A stretch of 10,573 nt of DNA from a bacterium. Its GTDB lineage: Bacteria; Oederibacteriota; Muellerivitia; Muellerivitales; Muellerivitaceae. This document shows, piece after piece, positions 5,440-10,573 of the stretch (the first letter of the stretch is position 1; each line of letters starts with the position of its first letter). Below the pieces are notes generated by a model. It was not told the DNA's origin. It searched no databases and was given only the letters and a program-made list of their open reading frames with translations. The DNA lies in the NCBI GenBank assembly GCA_025980505.1, contig JAICXI010000021.1:1-10573 (forward strand). The letters are read 5' to 3'. A program made the translations under genes and the position numbers.

Positions 5440-6204
5440 TTACCGGGTTTCTTCCGTTAAAACGTTGAAAAACAGGGCCCGGGCCTGTTTTTCCATCCAG
5501 GGCTTGTGCCCGCATTTCTCCAGGAGGATGAACCGGAAATCGGCCAGGATGCGCGACAGAGGTTTTTCCACCCCTTCCGCGGGATGGGGGTCATGGTCGC
5601 CGTGGATGGCCACCACCGGACATTGGAGCCGTTGCGCCTGTTGGAGGAGCCGGCCGCTTTTCCGTAAGGCGCCGGCCTCGTCCCAAATCCGCTGATAAAG
5701 GTCGGGACGCAATTCCATGCCTTCGGTTTCCAGCGGAAGGGGGTCGTAAAAATCGGCTTTGGCCATGAGTTCCCCGAAGCGGGTGAAATGGTCCGGAGCC
5801 CGCAGGTCCTTTTGAAGCGCCTTGGCTTCCTTGCGTTCGCCCGCGCTCAGGCGTTTCAGGCGGTTTTGAAGGACCTGGGGGGCGTAATGGGGGTCCAAGG
5901 GGCCGCTGGAAACAAGGATGAGCTTCCCCACCAGTTCCGGGTGGCGGGCGGCCAGGAGAAGCCCCAACCAGGCGCCCCAGGAATAACCCACCAGGGCCAC
6001 GGGGGCCGAGGCGCTTTTCCCCAAAATCAACCGCAGTTCCTCCAGGAGCCCTTCCAGCGAGCCCGCGGTTTGAAACGGCTCCAGGACCCCCCGGTGTTGG
6101 GCCAGTTCAAGGGCCACCGGGGACATTTCCCCCAGCGCCCCCGGCCCCCCGTGGAGGACCGCGACATGGTAAGGCGGTTCGCCGTAAACCCTCGGATTCT
6201 TCAT
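5440..6204 (-). CDS. Alpha/beta-fold hydrolase
   Basis: A 254-residue soluble protein of the alpha/beta hydrolase superfamily. HGGPG (18-22) after the first core strands is the oxyanion-hole motif typical of the proline iminopeptidase-like branch. GYSWG (73-77) is the nucleophile elbow with Ser75; Asp205 (in GDHDP) and His233 (in CGHKPW) complete the expected catalytic triad. A helical cap region lies at about 105-190. There is no signal peptide or membrane segment, so it should be cytoplasmic. HGGPG occurs in aminopeptidases but also in esterases and other hydrolases, so the substrate is unknown. The ribosome binding site before ATG 6204 is weak. It is divergent from the HtrA-type protease gene with 129 bp between them and 360 bp upstream of the ZIP gene on the same strand; no functional link to either is evident. 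Confidence 0.88.
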   Translation of the reverse strand: MKNPRVYGEPPYHVAVLHGGPGALGEMSPVALELAQHRGVLEPFQTAGSLEGLLEELRLILGKSASAPVALVGYSWGAWLGLLLAARHPELVGKLILVSSGPLDPHYAPQVLQNRLKRLSAGERKEAKALQKDLRAPDHFTRFGELMAKADFYDPLPLETEGMELRPDLYQRIWDEAGALRKSGRLLQQAQRLQCPVVAIHGDHDPHPAEGVEKPLSRILADFRFILLEKCGHKPWMEKQARALFFNVLTEETR

Positions 6205-6284
6205 TTCCAGCCGAGGATAACATGCCTTTCCACCGAAGGGAAAGACCGCGCGGGGCGACCTTGGGAAACACCCGGCCCGCGGCG

Positions 6285-6313
6285 TTGGATTTTCCGGGCT
6301 TCCTTCCTATGGT
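6285..6313 (+). promoter_or_regulatory. Candidate sigma-70 promoter for the HtrA-type protease
   Basis: TTGGAT (6285-6290) and TATGGT (6308-6313) are spaced by 17 bp, about 20 bp before the protease start codon. They match the consensus at three and four of six bases. Spacing and position fit, sequence only moderately. Confidence 0.35.
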
Positions 6314-6333
6314 TAGCGGAAAAGGGGGCTCCC

Positions 6334-7371
6334 ATGAAGCCGTTCCATCTTCTTTCCACGGTTGAAAACCTTTCCGATTCCCCCACCGCAGCGGACAGGC
6401 CGCCTTACGGCGAGGGGCTCTTGGACGCCTACTCCCAGGCCGTGATTTACGCCTCGGAAAAGGTGGGCCCCTCGGTGGTGAACATCGACGTCTACCCGAA
6501 AGGGCGCCCCCGGAAGGAACTGGGGGCCTTTTTGCCGAAGGCGGGAAGCGGTTCGGGCTTCTTCTTCACGCCCGACGGTTTCATCCTGACCAACAGCCAT
6601 GTGGTGCACGGCGCGGGGGAGATGGAAGTGGCGCTTTTGGACGGCCGTTCCCACAAGGCCCGCCTGATCGGCGAGGACCCGGATTCGGACCTGGCGGTGA
6701 TCCGCATCGACGCCTCGGGCTTCCAACCCGCGGCCTTGGGGACTTCCCGGCACCTCCGGGTGGGCCAACTGGTGCTGGCCATCGGAAGCCCGTTGGGTTT
6801 CCAGGCCACGGTGACGGCGGGCGTGGTTTCGGCCCTGGGCCGGTCGCTCCGGTCCCAGTCCGGCCGCCTCATCGACAACGTCATCCAGACCGACGCAGCC
6901 TTGAACCCCGGCAACTCGGGCGGGCCCTTGGTGAGCTCCCGCGGCGAGGTGGTGGGCGTCAACACCGCCACCATCCTGTCGGCCCAGGGACTATGTTTCG
7001 CCATCGGCGTGGATACGGCCAAGCGGGTGGCCGTGCAATTGATGAAATACGGCCGGGTCCGCCGCAGTTTCATCGGCGTGGGCGGCCAGAACATCGACAT
7101 TCCCCGGAACATCGTCCGGCATTTCGGCCTGCCGGTCGAAAAGGGCGTATTGGTCGTGGCCGTGGAGGAGGAAGGCCCGGCCCGGCGGGCCGGTTTGAGG
7201 GAAGGCGACGTCATCGTGGGCTTCGAAGGCCTGCCCGTTGAATCCATGGATGACCTCCACCGCTTTTTAACCGACGAGCGGGTCGGCTCGGAAAGCCCCC
7301 TTTCCATCATCCGCCGCTCGGAAAAGCTGGAAATGAGGGTGGTTCCCGCCGAGTCCAGGGCCGGCCGTTAG
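6334..7371 (+). CDS. Deg/HtrA-type serine protease with one PDZ domain, no export signal
   Basis: A 345-residue S1C-family protease. The trypsin-like domain (about residues 35-240) has the complete triad: His89 (TNSHVV), Asp119 (SDLAVI) and Ser195 (GNSGGPL). A single PDZ domain follows at about 250-340 (GVLVVAVEEEGPARRAGLREGD), which in this family binds exposed C-termini and steers substrates or oligomer activity. Family members such as DegS and DegP act in the periplasm, but here residues 1-40 contain neither a signal peptide nor a membrane helix, so a cytoplasmic location is likelier. The start ATG 6334 has AAGGGGG about 6 nt upstream. The same frame is open leftwards to 5788, but that stretch is antisense to the hydrolase and has no family similarity. 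A terminator follows. The next genes encode a sigma/anti-sigma pair, which suggests a stress-related neighbourhood. Confidence 0.93.
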   Translation: MKPFHLLSTVENLSDSPTAADRPPYGEGLLDAYSQAVIYASEKVGPSVVNIDVYPKGRPRKELGAFLPKAGSGSGFFFTPDGFILTNSHVVHGAGEMEVALLDGRSHKARLIGEDPDSDLAVIRIDASGFQPAALGTSRHLRVGQLVLAIGSPLGFQATVTAGVVSALGRSLRSQSGRLIDNVIQTDAALNPGNSGGPLVSSRGEVVGVNTATILSAQGLCFAIGVDTAKRVAVQLMKYGRVRRSFIGVGGQNIDIPRNIVRHFGLPVEKGVLVVAVEEEGPARRAGLREGDVIVGFEGLPVESMDDLHRFLTDERVGSESPLSIIRRSEKLEMRVVPAESRAGR

Positions 7372-7402
7372 CTTTCAGCGGCCGGCGGATGGCATGCGTC
7401 CC

Positions 7403-7423
7403 AAGCCCCTTTCCAGGGGTTTT
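7403..7423 (+). terminator. Terminator after the protease gene
   Basis: AAGCCCCT (7403-7410) pairs with AGGGGTTT (7415-7422) around a TTCC loop, with one G-U pair, and ends in TTTT. It lies 31 bp after the protease stop and separates it from the sigma factor transcript. Confidence 0.65.
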
Positions 7424-7433
7424 CCCGGCAACC

Positions 7434-7460
7434 GGAACTGTCGGCCGGTAACGGTCCTAT
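7434..7460 (+). promoter_or_regulatory. Candidate ECF-type promoter of the sigma factor gene
   Basis: GGAAC (7434-7438), the common -35 core of many ECF sigma promoters, is followed after 16 bp by TCCTAT (7455-7460). The A+T-rich stretch TATGTTAAAC continues to the start codon at 7475. This would fit self-activation by the encoded sigma factor, which is frequent in the ECF family. It is a single site and the -10 side is not specific enough to be sure. Confidence 0.35.
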
Positions 7461-7474
7461 GTTAAACTTTTCCC

Positions 7475-8173
7475 ATGTCCAGCCTGGCCCTCTTTATTCC
7501 AACCTTTCCCCTCCCCGGGAACTTTTTTGCGCGCTGGGTGTCTTATTTGAGGGAGGCGGCCGGACCCTTTCTCTCGGTGGCCGGGGATTCTCCCCTCTCC
7601 GGCCGGGAAACTGACCGGAAACAAGTGGAGGCGGCCCTCTCGGGCGACCCCGGCTTCGAAGCCCTGGTGAGGGCTTACGAGCGCATGGTGTACCGCGTGG
7701 CCTTCCGGTTCTTGAACAACGAGACCGACGCCGGCGACGTGACCCAAGAAGTCTTTTGGCGGGTGCACCGGTCCCTTCCCAAATTCCGGGGGGACAGTTC
7801 CCTTTCCACCTGGATTTACGCCATCACCGCCAACCTTTCCCGGAACGCCATCCGTTCCAGGAAGAACCGGGAAAAGGTGCAGGTCTTGGCCCCCCCGGAG
7901 AAGGAGGACCGGGCCCCTTTCTGGGACAAGGTGGCCGACAACCGGAGCGGTCCGGCGTCCCGGCCCACGGAAAGCGGCGAACTGGGCCTCGCCATCCGGG
8001 AAGCGCTGGGGGATTTGCCGCCCGAGTACCGGGAAGCCGTCATCTTGAGGGACTTGGAGGGCTTGGACTACCAGGAAATCGCCGAAACCTTGAAGACCGG
8101 TGCCGGCACCGTGAAGTCCCGCATCGCCCGGGGCCGGTCCCTCCTGCAGGAAAAACTAAAGGACTGGCTATGA
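7475..8173 (+). CDS. ECF-type RNA polymerase sigma factor
   Basis: A 232-residue sigma-70 family protein of the extracytoplasmic-function group. Region 2 covers about residues 61-131, with the core-binding and -10 recognition signature DAGDVTQEVFWRV (85-97) and the RGDSSLSTWIYAI stretch (105-117). Region 4 covers about 174-228, with the -35-reading helix-turn-helix LDYQEIAETLKTGAGTVKSR (197-216). There is no region 3, as usual for ECF factors. The first 45 or so residues are an extra N-terminal extension without similarity that I recognise. No ribosome binding site precedes ATG 7475, so the start may be leaderless or lie further in, but no better internal start is visible. The membrane anti-sigma-like protein encoded 141 bp downstream is the expected controller. 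Confidence 0.93.
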   Translation: MSSLALFIPTFPLPGNFFARWVSYLREAAGPFLSVAGDSPLSGRETDRKQVEAALSGDPGFEALVRAYERMVYRVAFRFLNNETDAGDVTQEVFWRVHRSLPKFRGDSSLSTWIYAITANLSRNAIRSRKNREKVQVLAPPEKEDRAPFWDKVADNRSGPASRPTESGELGLAIREALGDLPPEYREAVILRDLEGLDYQEIAETLKTGAGTVKSRIARGRSLLQEKLKDWL

Positions 8174-8252
8174 AGTTTTTTTCAACCCCAAGGCCGAAAG
8201 ACCTTCCATTTCATTTATTTTCATCTTTGCGTTTTGCCCCGAGCGGCCTTGC

Positions 8253-8268
8253 GGTGAGCCTGTCGAAC
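8253..8268 (+). repeat. REP-like dispersed repeat core (TGAGCCTGTCGAA)
   Basis: The 13-nt core TGAGCCTGTCGAA at 8255-8267 matches a short repeat seen between genes in many bacterial genomes, often as a palindromic unit with flanking CCC/GGG. Here the flanks are GG and C and the palindrome is poor, so this is a degenerate copy. It is the only copy I found in the window. It sits in the 141-bp gap between sigma and anti-sigma genes. Recognition rests on memory of the motif, not on a search. Confidence 0.45.
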
Positions 8269-8314
8269 GGACCAAATGGGTTTCGCGGCCCCGCGATGGA
8301 GGGAGGTTTTAACA

Positions 8315-9424
8315 ATGAAGGATTGTGAAAAAATCCATCCGCTCCTGCCCCTTTACGCGGACGGAGCGCTTTCCGCCACCGAAAAAAGCCGCCTGGCCTT
8401 GCACTTGAAGGCCTGCGCTTCCGCCCGGAAGGAGTTGGAACAATTTTCGCGGCTGGCCCAATCCTTGAAGCGCCTGCCCGAACCGGAATTCCCCGCCGGC
8501 CTGCACGCGAAGATCATGGACCGGATAGGAAGCCGCGAAAAGCCGGGTTCCTTGTTCGACCGTCTTTGGACCCGGACTTCCATGGGCCTGGCGGCCGCCG
8601 CGGTGGTGGCCCTTTTACTTTTCGTCCAGTCGCCGGATTTGATGAAAGGTCCTTCCAACCTGGCGCCTTCCTCGAAACCGTCGGGTGAACCGGCCGGGAA
8701 CCTTCCACCGGCCGGATCTTTGGCCGGGCAGGGCCTTTCCGCCCCCAAGGGCCTGGACTCCCTCCAACGGAACCGACTGTCTTCCAAGGACGAGGAAAAG
8801 GAATCCACCGCCGGCTCCTTCGCCCCCCAACCCGCACCCTCCGGGGCAAACCCCCGAGGTTTGGCACAAAGCGATGCGGAAACAAGCCGGGAACCCTCGG
8901 CAAAAACCGCAGCCGGTTATTCAACCCAAGCTGTGGCTCCGCCCTCCGCGGCGCCCATGGCCGAAAAGGCCCCGATAGGGGCCGCCATGAAAAAAGTCCG
9001 AAGTTCGGCCGCCAATGTTTCCCTTCCGAACGTCGGGGAGGCGCAGGAATCGGACCTCTCCAATGCCGGGCCCTCCCCACCCCTTTCTTCCTGGAGCGGC
9101 GACAACGGGCCCGCCACGCTTGGGCAGGCGTTGGTCACGGATGCGGAGACGTTCAAGGAGAGATGGGAAACCCTCAACCCCAACCAGCCCGTGCCGGTGG
9201 TGAATTTCACGCAACAAGTCGTCGTTTTGATTGAAGCGGGGGAGGAACCGACCGCCGGTTATTCCGTCCAAGTCACCCGCCTGGAAGAGCAAGCCGGCCA
9301 ATGGGTGGTCCATTACCAAGTGGCGGCTCCCGGCGGAAACCAAGCCCCAATCCTCACCCACCCCTGGGTGATGAAGGTCGTTCCCAAACCGGACAAGTCG
9401 GTGGTCTTTACGCAGGACCCTTGA
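8315..9424 (+). CDS. Membrane-anchored anti-sigma-like protein with C-terminal PrcB-like domain
   Basis: A 369-residue single-pass protein. Residues 1-45 resemble the zinc-finger anti-sigma (zf-HC2/ZAS) domain: Cys4 and the HLKAC segment (His30, Cys34), but the last Cys of the HxxxCxxC motif is Ala37. Residues about 91-106 form one membrane helix (GLAAAAVVALLLFV). A long low-complexity linker rich in Pro, Ser, Ala and Gly spans about 107-265. Residues about 269-369 look like a PrcB C-terminal domain: VTDAETFKERWETLN, then VVNFTQQVVVLIEAGEEPTAG, then GYSVQVTRLEE and a final HPWVMKVVPKP segment. PrcB is known from the Treponema dentilisin protease complex. The predicted topology puts the sigma-binding end inside and the PrcB-like end outside. 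GGAGG at 8302-8306 fixes the start; the in-frame ATG at 8276 is unsupported. Role as regulator of the preceding sigma factor is inferred from order and domain. Confidence 0.82.
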   Translation: MKDCEKIHPLLPLYADGALSATEKSRLALHLKACASARKELEQFSRLAQSLKRLPEPEFPAGLHAKIMDRIGSREKPGSLFDRLWTRTSMGLAAAAVVALLLFVQSPDLMKGPSNLAPSSKPSGEPAGNLPPAGSLAGQGLSAPKGLDSLQRNRLSSKDEEKESTAGSFAPQPAPSGANPRGLAQSDAETSREPSAKTAAGYSTQAVAPPSAAPMAEKAPIGAAMKKVRSSAANVSLPNVGEAQESDLSNAGPSPPLSSWSGDNGPATLGQALVTDAETFKERWETLNPNQPVPVVNFTQQVVVLIEAGEEPTAGYSVQVTRLEEQAGQWVVHYQVAAPGGNQAPILTHPWVMKVVPKPDKSVVFTQDP

Positions 9425-9432
9425 TCTTCGAC

Positions 9433-9822
9433 TTAACGGCCGGCCGCCGAGAGCTGTTTTTCCTCGGCGAGGCCGGACCCCACTTGGGAAGGGGTCAGGT
9501 CCTTGCCTACTTCCGCGATGGCTTGAAGGACGGGCCCCATCTTTTGGCCCAGCCCGGTCAGGGCATATTCCACGGTGGGCGGGGAGGAGGGCATCACCGT
9601 GCGGGTCACCACTCCCCGTTTTTCCAGTTCCCTCAAGCGGGTGGTCAGGACCTTGGCGGAAATGCCGGCCAAGTCCCGCTTCAAGTCCCCGAAACGGCGC
9701 GGCTCGGATCGCAGGTACCAGAGGATCTGGGGCGTCCAGGCGCCGGCCAGGAGTTTCAAGCTGGCTTCCAGGGGACAGCCCTGCGGGGCCGGCCCCGATT
9801 TATTGGCCCGATGGCGTATCAT
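9433..9822 (-). CDS. HxlR-family winged helix transcriptional regulator
   Basis: A 129-residue DNA-binding protein of the HxlR (MarR-like) family. The conserved opening CPLEASLKLLAGAWTPQILW (16-35) leads into a winged helix-turn-helix whose recognition region includes ISAKVLTTRLRELEKRGVV, followed by the family wing motif (VMPSSPPTVEYALTGLG). Cys16 is the position used as a redox or electrophile sensor in relatives such as HypR and YodB; whether it acts so here is inference. AAAGGAG lies 7-8 nt before ATG 9822 and supports the start. It is transcribed away from the YceI-type gene, with a 226-bp shared region containing two dyads, so it probably controls both itself and that gene. It meets the anti-sigma gene tail to tail with 8 bp between them and no visible terminator. 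Confidence 0.93.
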   Translation of the reverse strand: MIRHRANKSGPAPQGCPLEASLKLLAGAWTPQILWYLRSEPRRFGDLKRDLAGISAKVLTTRLRELEKRGVVTRTVMPSSPPTVEYALTGLGQKMGPVLQAIAEVGKDLTPSQVGSGLAEEKQLSAAGR

Positions 9823-9898
9823 TTCGGAACTCCTTTTAGAAGCTTTCGTTGATAAAATGTCCCGCCTTTAAAAAAGCGGCGTCCGGGATCCAAAAGAG

Positions 9899-9911
9899 AT
9901 TGGTTACCAAT
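9899..9911. promoter_or_regulatory. Dyad 1, candidate HxlR operator
   Basis: ATTGGT-T-ACCAAT is a perfect 6+1+6 dyad in the HxlR/YceI divergent region. A related half-site TTGGTAA follows at 9928-9934. Compact A+T-containing dyads in such gaps are typical MarR/HxlR dimer sites. Confidence 0.45.
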
Positions 9912-9943
9912 GGGTACCTACTTTCTTTTGGTAAGCGTAGTCG

Positions 9944-9953
9944 TATATATAAA
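9944..9953 (+). promoter_or_regulatory. TATA-like -10 region for the YceI-type gene
   Basis: TATATATAAA stands out in G+C-rich surroundings about 95 bp before the YceI-type start codon and contains TATAAA as a -10 box. No good -35 box lies at the right distance, as expected of promoters that depend on a regulator, so strength and exact start are unclear. Confidence 0.45.
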
Positions 9954-9961
9954 GCCGTGCT

Positions 9962-9977
9962 GGATTGAAATCAATCC
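9962..9977. promoter_or_regulatory. Dyad 2, candidate operator over the transcription start
   Basis: GGATTGA-AA-TCAATCC is a perfect 7+2+7 dyad about 10 bp downstream of the TATA-like box, where a bound repressor would block transcription of the YceI-type gene. It shares the GATTG/CAAT half-sites of the dyad at 9899-9911. Confidence 0.5.
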
Positions 9978-10048
9978 TTCGGGCGTTTATTTTCAAGCCC
10001 TAACGCAGGCTCAAGGTTGGGGATTTCGATTGGAGAAAGGAACGAAAG

Positions 10049-10573
10049 ATGCGGAAACTTCTTTTGCCGTCCGTTGTTTTTTGCTTTTTAGCCGTGACCG
10101 CCGTCCACGCCACCGAGTACGGGTTTGACAAGGCCCACTCCCACATCGGTTTTTCAGTGAAGCACATCCTGAGCAGGGTGCCCGGTGAATTCAAGGATTA
10201 CGACGGCAGCTTTTCGTTCGACCCGGCCAAGCCCGAAGCCTCGAAGGTCAAGGTGACCCTCCAGGTGGCCAGCATCAGCACCGATAACGAGATGCGGGAC
10301 CACCACTTGAAGTCGTCGGCTTTTTTCGACGCGGAGAAATACCCGACCATCACTTTCGTGAGCCGGAAGGTGGCCAAGGGGGAAGGCGACAATCAATACC
10401 GGGTGGAAGGCAACCTGACCATCCATGGCGTGACCAAACCGGTCACCCTCGACGTGGACTACCTGGGCGCGGATACCATGCCCATGGACAAGGAAGGCAA
10501 GATGACCGCCAAAATCGCCGGTTTCTCGGCCACCACCAAGATCGACCGCCGGGATTTCGGGCTGACCTGGAAC
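10049..10573 (+). CDS. YceI-family exported lipid-binding protein, 3' end cut by the window
   Basis: 175 codons are present without a stop before the window ends; the family is usually about 190-200 residues, so some 20 residues are missing. A signal peptide covers about residues 1-21 (MRKLLLPSVVFCFLAVTAVHA). The mature part begins with the family signature (FDKAHSHIGFSVKH) and contains AFFDAEKYPTITFVS, LTIHGVTKPVTLDV and DRRDFGLTWN, all hallmarks of YceI proteins. These are periplasmic lipocalin-like barrels that bind polyisoprenoid molecules; the physiological role is often unclear and may relate to quinone handling or stress. AAAGGA (10036-10041) lies 7 nt before the ATG. It is divergent from an HxlR regulator, with dyads around its likely promoter, so it is probably that regulator's target. 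Confidence 0.93.
   Translation, partial: MRKLLLPSVVFCFLAVTAVHATEYGFDKAHSHIGFSVKHILSRVPGEFKDYDGSFSFDPAKPEASKVKVTLQVASISTDNEMRDHHLKSSAFFDAEKYPTITFVSRKVAKGEGDNQYRVEGNLTIHGVTKPVTLDVDYLGADTMPMDKEGKMTAKIAGFSATTKIDRRDFGLTWN

Noticed and set aside
5219..5515. A possible small minus-strand protein with a hydrophobic tail between the hydrolase and ZIP genes
   Set aside because: Its start lies inside the hydrolase gene in another frame, and no internal start with a ribosome binding site was found for the non-overlapping part.
6263..6290. GGGAAAC followed by CGTT upstream of the protease gene as an ECF promoter
   Set aside because: The gap between the two elements is only about 13 bp, too short for known ECF promoters (16-17 bp).
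5788..6333. A 182-codon in-frame upstream extension of the HtrA-type protease
   Set aside because: It runs antisense to the hydrolase gene, has no family similarity, and ATG 6334 has its own ribosome binding site. The frame is open only because of high G+C content.

Overview
The window is G+C-rich bacterial DNA with dense, short-spaced genes and strong AGGAGG-type ribosome binding sites. Exported c-type cytochromes, a twin-arginine-targeted Rieske protein, a possible outer-membrane beta-barrel C-terminus and a YceI-type exported protein point to a diderm (Gram-negative) respiring bacterium. The Rieske cluster-binding loop and the b6-type cytochrome b suggest a menaquinol-based chain. I cannot name the lineage from sequence alone; no plasmid, phage or integrase gene is visible, so this looks chromosomal.

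Left part (1-3445): the tail of an unidentified gene closed by a terminator, then two paralogous exported monoheme cytochromes c (210-584 and 840-1232) separated by a strong terminator, then a Rieske iron-sulfur protein (1314-1820) overlapping by ATGA a cytochrome b (1817-3445) that carries two extra heme-c domains at its C-terminus. Together these form a quinol:cytochrome c oxidoreductase (bc complex) in which cytochrome b and its electron-accepting cytochrome c are one polypeptide, plus two small carriers.

Middle (3446-6204): two large hairpins in tandem (3451-3567) run into the start of a membrane-bound GGDEF diguanylate cyclase. A ZIP-family metal transporter and an alpha/beta hydrolase follow on the minus strand. 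The ZIP gene overlaps the cyclase gene tail to tail by 29 bp and has a run of nine G just upstream of its start.

Right part (6334-9424): a Deg/HtrA-type serine protease with one PDZ domain but no visible export signal, a terminator, then an ECF-type sigma factor and a membrane-anchored anti-sigma-like protein whose outer end is a PrcB-like domain. This sigma/anti-sigma pair is the most unusual gene-level architecture in the window; a short REP-like motif lies between the two genes.

End (9433-10573): an HxlR-family regulator and a divergently transcribed YceI-family exported protein (cut by the window end) share a 226-bp region with two perfect dyads around a TATA-like -10 box, a likely regulator-target pair.

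No tRNA, rRNA, CRISPR array or insertion sequence was seen. No complete undescribed defence or mobile system is evident; the best leads are the PrcB-tailed anti-sigma protein, the double hairpin at the diguanylate cyclase start, and the diheme-tailed cytochrome b.
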